In this document: one piece after another, positions 8,901 through 17,548 of the stretch
Position numbering within the stretch: the stretch's first letter is position 1
Layout of the letters: each line of letters opens with the position of its first letter
From: Caballeronia novacaledonica
Lineage (GTDB): Bacteria; Pseudomonadota; Gammaproteobacteria; Burkholderiales; Burkholderiaceae
Assembly (NCBI RefSeq): GCF_900258035.1
Contig: NZ_OGTP01000004.1
Span: forward strand, 186,001-250,000
DNA length: 64,000 nucleotides
Reading direction: 5' to 3'
Notes under the pieces: generated by a model
What the model was told of the DNA's origin: nothing
Seen by the model: the letters and a program-made list of their open reading frames with translations, nothing else
Database searches by the model: none
Position numbers and translations under genes: made by a program

Positions 8901-8918
8901 TGACTGATCGATCAGTCA
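8901..8918. promoter_or_regulatory. Perfect 18-bp palindrome, candidate TetR operator
   Basis: TGACTGATCGATCAGTCA is self-complementary over 18 bases and lies about 100 bases upstream of the crotonase start, in the divergent promoter region. A related imperfect site follows at 8981-8998 and a half-site lies before the TetR gene. Confidence 0.6.
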
Positions 8919-8980
8919 ACAAGGGAAATTCCGCGCATGTTTCTGGTTGACCGCCTGTTCGCTCGTCCGCTACTGTGCTG

Positions 8981-8998
8981 ACTGTTCGATCGATCAGT
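8981..8998. promoter_or_regulatory. Second, imperfect palindrome in the divergent promoter
   Basis: ACTGTTCGATCGATCAGT matches its own reverse complement at 16 of 18 positions. Its centre is 80 bases from that of the perfect palindrome, and it is nearer the rightward genes. The pair could let one TetR-type repressor control both operons. Confidence 0.5.
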
Positions 8999-9105
8999 TT
9001 TTTGCTTCCCGCGATGCCACGGTATTCGACCGAATCCACACAACCCCGACACAAGCCCATGCCGCCGGCCCGACCACGCGCCGGAAGGCTCAAGGAGACA
9101 GTTAC

Positions 9106-9153
9106 ATGAAACGTTTTCCGTCGTTCACGCGCCGTTTTCCCAACCTTCACTGA
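9106..9153 (+). CDS. Possible 15-codon leader ORF before the MFS gene
   Basis: ATG 9106 has a strong AAGGAGA ribosome binding site (9092-9098). It encodes MKRFPSFTRRFPNLH and stops at 9151-9153, directly before the GAGGG ribosome binding site of the transporter. The translation contains a near repeat (RFPSF, RFPNL). Position and spacing suggest translational coupling or a regulatory leader, but such a short frame may also be chance. I recognise no homolog. Confidence 0.35.
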   Translation: MKRFPSFTRRFPNLH

Positions 9154-9163
9154 GAGGGCAATC

Positions 9164-10501
9164 ATGTCGCGCAAAATTGCTCTCGATGCCAACACGCCCG
9201 CGCCGGTAACGGCACCGGCGGACACGCAGCGCGCGCTGTATTTCAAGGTGGCCGTGCGGCTCGTGCCGCTTCTGATCGTGTGTTACGTGGTTGCGTATCT
9301 CGACCGTATCAACGTCGGGTTCGCCAAACTGCAGATGCAGGACGCGCTCGGTTTCAGCGACGCCGTGTACGGTCTGGGTGCGGGCATCTTTTTCATCGGC
9401 TACTTTCTGTTCGAAGTGCCGAGCAATCTGCTCTTGCAGCGTGTCGGCGCGCGCAAGACCATCACGCGCATCATGGTGCTGTGGGGCATCACCGGCTGCG
9501 CGATGGCGACGGTATCGAGTCCCGCCGCGTTCTATGTGCTGCGCTTTCTGCTCGGCGTTTTCGAGGCGGGTTTCTTTCCGGGCGTGGTCTATTTCCTGAG
9601 CCAGTGGTTCCCGCGCAGCCGGCGCGGGCAGATTCTCGGCCTCTTCATGACGGGCTTTCCGATCGCGGGAATGATCGGCGGCCCGGTATCGGGATGGGCG
9701 ATGTCGCATCTCGCGGGCGTCGCGGGTCTCGCGGGCTGGCAGTGGCTGTATATCGTCGAAGCGGCGCCGGCGGTGCTGCTGGGCATCGTGACATGGTTCA
9801 CGCTGTCGGACGACATCGAGCGCGCCCGATGGCTCACCGAGGCGGAGCGCGACACCTTGCGCCATGCGTTGCGCGAAGAAGGGCACGACGCGGGCGCGAG
9901 ACATGCCGGCCAGTTGCGGCAGGTGATCGCCGATCCGAAGGTGTACCTCATGAGCTTCGCGTACTTCACGTTCATCTGCGGCACGTATGCGCTGAGTTTC
10001 TGGCTGCCGACGGTGCTGAAGGTCGCGGGCGCGACGAGCGTGGAGCGCATCGGCTGGCTGTCCGCGATTCCGTACGGCATTGCGGCCATCGGCATGGTGC
10101 TGATCTGCCGCAACTCGGACCGCTTGCTCGAGCGCCGCTGGCACGGTGCGTTGGCCGCCCTTGCCGGCGCGATCGCGCTTTCGCTGCTGCCGCTTCTGGC
10201 GCATGATCTGACTGCAACCATTGTGCTGCTGACGATCGCATCGATCACCGTGTTCGTCACCATTCCGCTGCTGTGGTCGCTCGCGTCGGATTATTTCGCG
10301 GGGTCGCCGGCCGCCGCGGCTGCCATCGCGTTCGTCAACAGCCTGGGTCTCCTGGGCGGCTTCGCCAGTCCGTTCGCGATGGGCTGGCTCAAAACGCTGA
10401 GCGGCACACTGAACAGCGGCCTTTATCTGATGACGGCGCTGCTCGCACTCGGCGCCTGCGGCATGCTGTGCATGCGCGCTGGAGCACGGGAAAACGGATG
10501 A
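9164..10501 (+). CDS. MFS transporter, anion:cation symporter (ACS) type
   Basis: A 445-residue integral membrane protein with about 12 hydrophobic helices. The ACS signature is clear: YLDRINVGFAKLQM in helix 1, a GIFFIGYFLFEVPSNLLLQRVG loop, and RFLLGVFEAGFFPGVVYFLS. Family members import organic anions such as aromatic acids, sugar acids or dicarboxylates with protons. ATG 9164 has GAGGG six bases upstream, and the stop overlaps the next gene in an ATGA (10498-10501). Being first of the molybdenum hydroxylase operon, it probably takes up that pathway's substrate, likely an organic acid. The exact substrate cannot be predicted. Confidence 0.85.
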   Translation: MSRKIALDANTPAPVTAPADTQRALYFKVAVRLVPLLIVCYVVAYLDRINVGFAKLQMQDALGFSDAVYGLGAGIFFIGYFLFEVPSNLLLQRVGARKTITRIMVLWGITGCAMATVSSPAAFYVLRFLLGVFEAGFFPGVVYFLSQWFPRSRRGQILGLFMTGFPIAGMIGGPVSGWAMSHLAGVAGLAGWQWLYIVEAAPAVLLGIVTWFTLSDDIERARWLTEAERDTLRHALREEGHDAGARHAGQLRQVIADPKVYLMSFAYFTFICGTYALSFWLPTVLKVAGATSVERIGWLSAIPYGIAAIGMVLICRNSDRLLERRWHGALAALAGAIALSLLPLLAHDLTATIVLLTIASITVFVTIPLLWSLASDYFAGSPAAAAAIAFVNSLGLLGGFASPFAMGWLKTLSGTLNSGLYLMTALLALGACGMLCMRAGARENG

Positions 10502-12930
10502 CGAACGAAGTGACGAATCAGACGCAAGCGCAGCCGGCACACGTGGAACAGACCTTCAAGGATGCCTCGCCGGGAAGCCTGCTGGGCGCGAGCGTCGCCC
10601 GGCTGGACGGCGAGCGCTTCGTGTCGGGGCGCGTGGATTACAGCGCCGATCTCATTCCGCAAGGCGCGCTCCATCTCGCGGTCCTGCGCAGCGCGCACGC
10701 CTGCGCGACCATCGTTTCGATCGACCTGTCCGATGCGCTCGCCATGCCCGGCGTCGTGGCCGGGCTGACGGGCGAGGATGCCGCGCGCCTCTCCGATGCC
10801 ATGCCTCCCGCGATGGATCTGCCCGCCAGAGGGGCGCGCGGTCCGCTGCAAAGCCGCTGTCTCGCAGTGGGCCACGCAACGTATTTCGGGCAGCCGGTCG
10901 CGGCCCTCGTGGCGATTTCCGTTCAGGACGCCCAAGCCGCGCTCGACAAGATCCGTATCGAGTATGAAGTGCACGCGCCGGCTGCCACCGCGCGCGACGC
11001 GCTGCGCGAAGGTGCGCCGGTCGTGCAGCCCGGCTGGGACAGCAATCTGCTGGTGCGCGACCGCATCCGTTCGGGCGATGCCGACGCCGCCTTCGCGCGC
11101 GCGGCGCATGTCGCGCGGGGCGAACTGACGATCGGCGCATCGACCAGCGCGCCAATGGAAACGCTGTGCTATATCGCCCAATGGGATGCACGCGGTGAGC
11201 GTTACGCACTGACTGGCACCTTCCAGAATCCTCATACGAGCCGCTGGCTGATCGCGGCGGCGCTGCGCGTGAAGGAGTCGCAGGTGCGAGTGATCGCGCC
11301 GCGCATCGGTGGAACGTTCGGGCTCAAGATGGCCGGGCATCCCGAGGAAGTGCTGGTGGCGCTGTTCAGCCGCATAACAAAACGCCCGGTCGCATGGGTC
11401 GAGGAACGGCGCGAAACGCTGCTCGCGGGCGCTCGCTCGCAGCATCACAGCTTCGAGATCGCAGCGGACGAGCAGGGCAGGCTGATCGGCTGGCGCGACC
11501 GGATTCTGGTCGACGTGGGCATTATTGGCGCGGGTCATAGCTGGGCGATGGCGCTTGTCACGCCGGCTGTGTTTCCGACCGTCTATAGCATCGACCATTG
11601 CGATGTCGAATGCTCGCTCGCCATCACCAACAAGCCTCCGTGGCAGGCCATTCGCGGTTACGGCAAGGAGATCGGCAACCTCGTGCTGGAGCGGGCCGTC
11701 GATCTGCTCGCCCGGCAGACCAGCATCGATCCGGTCGAGCTTCGACGGCGCAATCTGGTTGCGCGTGAAGCTTTGCCGAGGCTGCTGCCATCGGGTCTCA
11801 ACGTGGATAGCGGCGACTATCCAGGCGGCCTTGCGCAATTGCTGACCCTGTTCGATTACCCGCAATGGCAGGCGCGCGCGCGTGCCGCGCGTGACACGGA
11901 GCGACGCATCGGCATCGGCATTGCGTTCGAACTGACGCCCGAAGGCGGCGCGCGGCCCGGCAATTTTCCCAACGGCTACGAGACATCGACCGTCCGCATG
12001 ATGCCCTCGGGCGACGTGCAGGTGCTCACGGGCGTGACATCGCCCGGCAGCGGCAGCGACACCGGCATCGCGCAGATGGTCGCGGGCGAGCTGGGATTGC
12101 GCGCGGATCAGGTGCGCGTGATCGAAGGCGATACCGATGTGACGCCGCTCGGCACCGGCAACGCCAGCAGCCGCGCGCTGATGTACGGCGGGACCGCCGC
12201 GTATCTCGCTGCGCAGGAGCTACGCGACAGGCTTCGGCAGTGCGCCGCCAACATGCTCGGCGGCACGCCCGGCGATATCGTGCTCCGGGACGGCCACGCG
12301 TGGCGCACGCCGGACGGTGCGAAGATCGCCGTGGCGGAACTCGCGCTCGGTGCGCATCTGCGGCCATTCACGGTGGCGGCGGGAGTGACACTGCCGCTCG
12401 AGGTGACGCGCAGCTTCGCGCCGAAAAACGTGCGCGTGGAACCGGACGCGCAGGGCCGCATCGCCACGTATCCGACGTTTTCATACTCTGTTCATGCCGT
12501 GGCGCTCGAGCTAGACATGCTCACCGGCAATAGCATGCTGCTCGACTATGCCGTCGTCCACGACTGCGGCGCGATGATCAACCCCGCGCTCGTCGAAGCG
12601 CAACTGCGCGGCGCGATCGTCATGGGGATCGGCGCCGCATTGTGGGAACTCATCCGGTTCGACGACAGGCATCGCGTGATCACTGACCGCTTCAAAAGCT
12701 ATCTGTTGCCGCGTGCGAACGACCTGCCGCCGATACGCGTCGGGCATCGCGTCACGCCGAATCCGTTCCATCCGCTCGGCATGAAGGGCGCGGGGGAATC
12801 GGGACTCGGCGGGGCGCTCGCCGCCGTCAGCAATGCGGTGGCGAATGCGCTCGGCGACGACGCGCGGCTCGAACACGTACCGGCGACACCGGCGCGCGTC
12901 ATGGCTTCTCTGAAGGAGCGATGCGCGTGA
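10498..12930 (+). CDS. Molybdopterin-binding large subunit, xanthine dehydrogenase family
   Basis: An 810-residue catalytic subunit of a xanthine dehydrogenase/CO dehydrogenase-type molybdenum hydroxylase. The start is ATG 10498, overlapping the MFS stop by 4 bases. Recognisable landmarks are the N-terminal domain (LDGERFVSGRVDYSADL), IGGTFGLK and RGYGKE cofactor-loop motifs, and GMKGAGESGLGG with the essential Glu near residue 767. The usual GQG-like glutamine motif is replaced by GSGSDTG, so cofactor contacts may vary. It works with the following FAD and iron-sulfur subunits, hydroxylating an aldehyde or heterocycle with water as oxygen source. No XdhC-type maturation gene is nearby. The substrate is unknown. 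Confidence 0.88.
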   Translation: MTNEVTNQTQAQPAHVEQTFKDASPGSLLGASVARLDGERFVSGRVDYSADLIPQGALHLAVLRSAHACATIVSIDLSDALAMPGVVAGLTGEDAARLSDAMPPAMDLPARGARGPLQSRCLAVGHATYFGQPVAALVAISVQDAQAALDKIRIEYEVHAPAATARDALREGAPVVQPGWDSNLLVRDRIRSGDADAAFARAAHVARGELTIGASTSAPMETLCYIAQWDARGERYALTGTFQNPHTSRWLIAAALRVKESQVRVIAPRIGGTFGLKMAGHPEEVLVALFSRITKRPVAWVEERRETLLAGARSQHHSFEIAADEQGRLIGWRDRILVDVGIIGAGHSWAMALVTPAVFPTVYSIDHCDVECSLAITNKPPWQAIRGYGKEIGNLVLERAVDLLARQTSIDPVELRRRNLVAREALPRLLPSGLNVDSGDYPGGLAQLLTLFDYPQWQARARAARDTERRIGIGIAFELTPEGGARPGNFPNGYETSTVRMMPSGDVQVLTGVTSPGSGSDTGIAQMVAGELGLRADQVRVIEGDTDVTPLGTGNASSRALMYGGTAAYLAAQELRDRLRQCAANMLGGTPGDIVLRDGHAWRTPDGAKIAVAELALGAHLRPFTVAAGVTLPLEVTRSFAPKNVRVEPDAQGRIATYPTFSYSVHAVALELDMLTGNSMLLDYAVVHDCGAMINPALVEAQLRGAIVMGIGAALWELIRFDDRHRVITDRFKSYLLPRANDLPPIRVGHRVTPNPFHPLGMKGAGESGLGGALAAVSNAVANALGDDARLEHVPATPARVMASLKERCA

Positions 12931-13787
12931 TCGGCCAATACTTCGAGTTTCATCAGCCGGCGACGCTCGACGAAGCCTGCGGCCTGCTGGCCCGCTTTCG
13001 TGACGATGCATCCGTACTCGGCGGCGGCACGATGCTGGTGCCGTCGATGTCGGCGAATCTCGCGCGACCGGGGCATCTGATCGGTCTCGCGGCGCTTGGC
13101 CTGAATGACATCGCGCTGGACGACACGCATCTGCACATCGGCGCCATGACGACGTACGCGCGATTGCTTGCCTCGCCGCTCGTCGCAGCGCACGCGCCGC
13201 TGCTCGCCGCGATGACCGCGCAACTCACCGGCGGCGCTTCGATTCTGAATCAGGGCACGCTCGGCGGGGCCGCGAGCTTCGCGAATCCTTCTTCGGATGC
13301 GCCGGGTTGTCTCGCGGCGCTTGAGGCGATCTTCGAACTGCGTTCGTCGCGGGGCGTGCGCTGCGTCACGGCAGGCGATTTTTTCGTCGATGCCTTTCGC
13401 ACCGCACTGCGCCCTGACGAATGCCTCACCGGCATTCGTGTGCCGCGCGATGCGACGAACGTCGCCTGCGAGTACCAGAAGTACAAGGCGAGCGCGAGCT
13501 CGTGGCCGATCGTGACGATCGCGTGTTCACTGCATCGGGGCGAACACGTGAGCGTGCGGCTCGCGGTCGGCGCGGCGGGGCGGCGGCCTGCGTACCGGCG
13601 ATTCGTGATCGACGAACCCACGCTGCGCGCGCCCGATTCCTTCCTCGAACAGGCGGCGATGAGTGCGCTGGATCTCGTAGGCACTGGCTGGAGCGATGAA
13701 CTCGCGGATGGCAATTACCGTCGCGCGATCGTGCCGGGCCTGGTGAAGCGGCACGTGCGCAGCATACTCACCGGAACGAAGCCATGA
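12921..13787 (+). CDS. FAD-binding medium subunit of molybdenum hydroxylase
   Basis: A 288-residue FAD_binding_5/CO-dehydrogenase flavoprotein-type subunit. The FAD-contacting motif SVLGGGTMLVPSMSANLARP (about residues 31-50) and TGGASILNQGTLGGAASFANPSSD (about 103-126) are typical, followed by a C-terminal domain containing FRTALRPDECLTGIRVP. ATG 12921 overlaps the large-subunit stop by 10 bases, and its own stop overlaps the next gene in ATGA, so the subunits are translationally coupled. It passes electrons from the iron-sulfur subunit to the final acceptor. Confidence 0.88.
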   Translation: MRVIGQYFEFHQPATLDEACGLLARFRDDASVLGGGTMLVPSMSANLARPGHLIGLAALGLNDIALDDTHLHIGAMTTYARLLASPLVAAHAPLLAAMTAQLTGGASILNQGTLGGAASFANPSSDAPGCLAALEAIFELRSSRGVRCVTAGDFFVDAFRTALRPDECLTGIRVPRDATNVACEYQKYKASASSWPIVTIACSLHRGEHVSVRLAVGAAGRRPAYRRFVIDEPTLRAPDSFLEQAAMSALDLVGTGWSDELADGNYRRAIVPGLVKRHVRSILTGTKP

Positions 13788-14248
13788 AAGGAAACATTGA
13801 GGTGCGGCTCACGCTCAACGGCGAGCCGCGTTGTGCCCAGGCGGATTCGCGCCAGTTGCTCGTCGAAGTGATTCGCGATGCGCTGGACGCGAAGGGCACG
13901 CGCATTGGTTGTCTGACCGGCGATTGCGGCGCGTGCACGGTGCTGATCGATGGCGAAGTGCGCAAGTCGTGTCTGGTGCTGGCGGCGTCGATAGACGGCA
14001 TTGAGGTACGGACTATCGAAGGCCTGGAGGGCATCGAAGCGTTGCAGGAGGCATTCATCGCGGAGAACGGGTTTCAGTGCGGCTTTTGCACGAGCGGCAT
14101 GATCGTCGCCGCGGCGGATTTGCTGAAGAACAATCCTTCGCCGAGTCCCGAAGAGATTCGGCGTGCCATCAGCGGCAATCTATGTCGATGCACGGGTTAC
14201 GAGAGCATCGTCGAGGCGATTCATCGCGCGGCGCAGGGAAGCGTGTGA
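13784..14248 (+). CDS. 2Fe-2S small subunit of molybdenum hydroxylase
   Basis: A 154-residue iron-sulfur subunit with both expected clusters. The plant-type ferredoxin cluster uses Cys43, Cys48, Cys51 and Cys63 ([14 protein letters not shown]). The second uses Cys99, Cys102, Cys134 and Cys136 (CGFCTSGM and LCRCTGY). Length and order match the family. It overlaps the FAD subunit gene by 4 bases. It carries electrons from the molybdenum centre to FAD. Confidence 0.93.
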   Translation: MKGNIEVRLTLNGEPRCAQADSRQLLVEVIRDALDAKGTRIGCLTGDCGACTVLIDGEVRKSCLVLAASIDGIEVRTIEGLEGIEALQEAFIAENGFQCGFCTSGMIVAAADLLKNNPSPSPEEIRRAISGNLCRCTGYESIVEAIHRAAQGSV

Positions 14249-14272
14249 AGGCTTCATTGCCAGGAGGAAACA

Positions 14273-14587
14273 ATGTCTCAGCAACCCGGCGTCACGATCT
14301 ACGTGACTTATGAAGGCGGACCCGGCGCGCGTTTCGATCGCGCGTATTACGTCCATCATCATCTGCCGCTCGTGATGCGTCATTGGTCGCAATACGGTCT
14401 GGAAAGCGTCGCAGCGTTTTTCCCGGCGGTGGCGCAGGCGGGAACGCTTGCGATCTGCGAATGCTGCTTTCGCGACGAAGCATCGGTGGCTGCGTCGTTC
14501 GCTTCGCCCGAAGCCGCGGAAGTCATGGCCGATCTCCCGCATTTCACCGATCTCGCAGCGCATCGCTCCCGCGCGATGCCAATATGA
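14273..14587 (+). CDS. EthD-domain protein
   Basis: A 104-residue protein of the EthD/dimeric alpha-beta barrel type. FDRAYYVHHHLPLVMRHW matches the family's histidine-rich motif, and a Pro/Ala-rich linker precedes the second half. EthD was named from ether-degradation loci; homologs are small accessory proteins, some with ring-opening or cyclase activity. AGGAGGAAACA before ATG 14273 is a very strong ribosome binding site. It lies 24 bases after the hydroxylase genes and probably acts on an intermediate in the same pathway. No specific reaction can be assigned. Confidence 0.75.
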   Translation: MSQQPGVTIYVTYEGGPGARFDRAYYVHHHLPLVMRHWSQYGLESVAAFFPAVAQAGTLAICECCFRDEASVAASFASPEAAEVMADLPHFTDLAAHRSRAMPI

Positions 14588-14704
14588 AAAGGTGATTCCG
14601 ATGGTTGATCGATTCAGGCCGTGGGACATCACAGAGGCTCGCGGATCACGGCGGTGATCGACTGGATTACGCGCATCATCTGATTCATTGCAAGGAGGAG
14701 AATC

Positions 14705-15562
14705 ATGGAAATCGGCATCATCGGACTCGGCGCGATGGGACGCGCAATGGCGAACAATCTCGCGCAAGCGGGACATGTTGTAAAGGCGTGGAACCGCTCC
14801 GGCGGATCGGTGGACGGCGTGACGATGGTCGCATCCCCCGTGGAGGCGTTTCAGGGCGACGCGGTGTTCACCATGCTTTCCGACGATGACGCAATTCGTT
14901 CGACGCTGATCGCATCCGGTGTCCTCGCGCAAGCGAAGGCGGGTCTGGTGCATGTGGTCACATCGACGATCTCAGTCGCGTTCGCGCGCGAACTCGTCGC
15001 GGCGCATGGGTCGGCTGGCATAGGCTACGTGTCGGCGCCTGTGCTCGGACGGCCGGATGTCGCGGCAAAAGGCGAACTCAATGTGCTGGCGGGTGGACCG
15101 CCGGATGCAGTCACAAGGGTGCGACCGTTGCTCGACGTGATCGGCGGCCATATCTGGGACATGGGCGACGAAGCGCCGACCGCGAACGCCGCGAAGATCG
15201 CCTGCAACATGATGATCACAATGGCGATCGAAGCGATGGCAGAAGCCGTCGTGCTCACCGAAGCGAACGGTTTGCCGCGCGAGCGCTTCTTCGATGTAAT
15301 TCTGAATACGCTGTTCGGCAGCCGGTCGTATCACGTGTATTCGGCGAACATCGCGCATGCGAACTACGAGCCGGGCTTCAAGGCGACGCTCGGGTTGAAG
15401 GATCTGCGGCTCGCGTCCGAAGCGGCCGCGGACGCGGGCCGCACGTTGCCAATGCTCACTGCGGTGCACGAGCGCATGAGCGAAACGGTCGCGGCAGGCT
15501 TGGGCGAAAGAGACTGGTCGGCGATGGCGAAATACACGATCGAGTTGGGTGGGGGGCGGTAG
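14705..15562 (+). CDS. NAD(P)-dependent beta-hydroxyacid dehydrogenase (3-hydroxyisobutyrate dehydrogenase-like)
   Basis: A 285-residue Rossmann-fold oxidoreductase. The nucleotide-binding motif GLGAMGRAMANNL starts at residue 7. The substrate-loop region (STISVAFARELVAAHG) and the catalytic Lys near residue 164 (ANAAKIACNMM) are present, and the C-terminal helical domain is intact. It is related to 3-hydroxyisobutyrate, tartronate-semialdehyde and 6-phosphogluconate dehydrogenases. AAGGAGGAGAATC precedes ATG 14705. It is the last gene of the rightward catabolic operon, 117 bases after the EthD gene, and likely oxidises or reduces a hydroxyacid formed late in the pathway. Confidence 0.85.
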   Translation: MEIGIIGLGAMGRAMANNLAQAGHVVKAWNRSGGSVDGVTMVASPVEAFQGDAVFTMLSDDDAIRSTLIASGVLAQAKAGLVHVVTSTISVAFARELVAAHGSAGIGYVSAPVLGRPDVAAKGELNVLAGGPPDAVTRVRPLLDVIGGHIWDMGDEAPTANAAKIACNMMITMAIEAMAEAVVLTEANGLPRERFFDVILNTLFGSRSYHVYSANIAHANYEPGFKATLGLKDLRLASEAAADAGRTLPMLTAVHERMSETVAAGLGERDWSAMAKYTIELGGGR

Positions 15563-16064
15563 TCTGGTAAAGCGAGTGTTTGCCTGCACGGACCCCGATG
15601 TTCACGACTATTTGCGGTTTGCGCAATCGATGGTTCGGGATCGGGGCACGCCGGGTGACCCGCTGTTCTGCGACATTCCACTGATACGAAATGTGCGTCC
15701 AATGTAAATTTGTCTGGCGACTACCAGCGATCGTCCCGATGAGTGATCGGATCGGGGCCGAGTCCGGCAGTTGAGACCACGGTCACCGCGGGTTCACAAC
15801 GGGTGAACTGTGATCTTCGGCAACCGGCCATCAAGCGTCACTCGCTGCGACGATCGTTTCGACATTTGTGGGACGGCTTCGCTCCGGAAGCGGTCACGGC
15901 TGCGCGAGGGGTCCAGACGGCATTTGGGTCGGAACGCGACACCCGCGCTGGTCGTCAACGATGAGGTGAAGCCGTTGCGACGGCTATACGAGCGGGGAGT
16001 TTGCGCGGTCGTCGTCGCAGTTCATAAAGGGATTGCCAAAAGTCCAGATACACGGGGATAGCTT
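15563..16064. other. Intergenic region with a possible gene fragment
   Basis: About 500 bases between the dehydrogenase and the pseudogene cluster. An open stretch just after 15571, in rightward phase, ends in VRDRGTPGDPLFC and IPLIRNVRPM before a TAA near 15706. It has protein-like composition but no clear start, and may be the tail of a lost gene. The rest shows no RNA gene, terminator or repeat that I can support. Confidence 0.35.
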
Positions 16065-17542
16065 TCAGCGCCTGGACGGTATCTCGATGGTCGTTGGGAT
16101 GCGGACTTCCATGACCTTTCCGAGCAAATCATGCCCGTTCCCCTTTATGCACGTGGTCCGAGGTTCCACGCGCGTCGAACAATATCCGCTCCAGTTTTCG
16201 ATAATGGTCCGATCGAACGAAATCTGTTCTTCACCGCTGTCGGGCCAATAGCTCACGATATATCCGCACTGCTTGCTGAGAAACAGCACGACCGGCTTGT
16301 ACGGACCCGATCTCTGCGGTGTTTGTCGCAGGAGGATGGCATCGGGGCACGACGCGTGGACGGCGTCGAGGCGCCGCTTCGCGAGATCGTACGCGGCTTC
16401 CGCGTCGGCGTGCTGCTGTGCCAATGCCTGCGCCCAGTGGATCGCTGCATCGGCGGGTTTTGCGTCGGAGAGAACCTGGCCGCTCACCACCGCCGTCAGC
16501 CACGTCTTCTGCCGTTCGTACCAATGCACCAGGCAATCGCGATCGTGACAGTTTCGTTGACGATCGTTCCGTTGTTCGCGCATGTGCTGCTTGAACCCAT
16601 CCTTGTCGGTGCTCGCCGCCTGCGCTTGCGCGAATAGGCTGGCGAGTTCGACATCCGACGCGGCCAGTTCTGCATCGCCGCAGATAATGTGCTCCGCATC
16701 CACCGAGGCTTTTGTGCAATCGAAGCTCGTGGTGAACGTCCGGGTTGGCGCTGCGACCGGGAAGCTCGTCGAATCGCTCAGGTTGGACGAATTGCCCGGG
16801 ATGCTGGCGAAATCGACCGGCGCCGCGGGGAGCGTCGACGTCGTAAGGAGAATGGGCGGAACCGGCATGGACGGCGGCGCGGCGCTGACCCCGAAACGCT
16901 CCGCGCGCGATAGCGCTTCCTGCGTGAGCGCCGCGCGATTCGCTTCCACTTCGGCGCGGATCGTTTCGAGCGTGTTGCCGCGATAACGGAAGTCGGCACA
17001 GCGCGAGTTGTAGCCGTTCACCGCATCGTGAACGGTTGCAGCGAGGCCTCCGAAGTCGACTCGATCCGAGTACGCCACACCTGGATGCGCAACTTTTCGG
17101 ATAAGCAATAGCGAATCTGGGACGCCGACAAGACCAGCTCCCTACCGACCGGCGGCATGCTCTCCGAAGGAACCTCGCTCGGCTGGACCTCCGGTGCTGA
17201 CACGTTCTCGACGGGCACTGGCGTATAGGCGACCGGTGTCGAAGCCGACGACTCGAGCGTGCTGCCGGGATTCGATTGGTTCTTTGAAACGGTCCCGACC
17301 ACGAAGATCGATAGCAAGATGAGTACAACGACCGGCACGACCAGCATCCAGAGCCCCGAACCCCGGTCCGGCTCCGCCGGCGTCGATGAAGACTGTTCGA
17401 CGGCTGCCGCCGTCGGTGTCTCGACCGTCGCAGCCGTTGCCTCATCCATTTTGGAAGCGGGCCGCGCGGCCACCGTCGCTTCGATGTCCGACACCATCGA
17501 GTTAAGCGCTGCAAATCCTCTTTTTGTCTCGGATTGGCTCAT
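16065..17542 (-). pseudogene. LprI/DUF1311-like membrane protein, frameshifted
   Basis: Two adjoining leftward frames form one broken gene. The 5' part (17542 down to about 17030) encodes a cytoplasmic N-terminus, one membrane helix (LWMLVVPVVVLILLSIFVVG), a Pro/Ser-rich linker and ASQIRYCLSEKLRI. The 3' part continues DAVNGYNSRCADFRYRGNTL, a lysozyme-inhibitor-LprI-like Cys-rich segment (SFDCTKASVDAEHIICGDAE), then a unique C-terminus. Restoring one A in CCGTTCACGATG (near 17029) would join both frames and give a continuous Arg/Phe-Asn-Asp-Ala-Val-Asn sequence. Neighbouring genes are similarly broken, so genuine decay is likelier than one sequencing error. It was probably an inner-membrane protein of the adjacent chaperone-like cluster. 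Confidence 0.65.
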
Positions 17543-17548
17543 GTTCCG

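Noticed and set aside
14600..14656. An 18-codon frame between the EthD and dehydrogenase genes
   Set aside because: The start context is weak, the product has no protein character, and the 117-base gap can be explained as untranslated leader.
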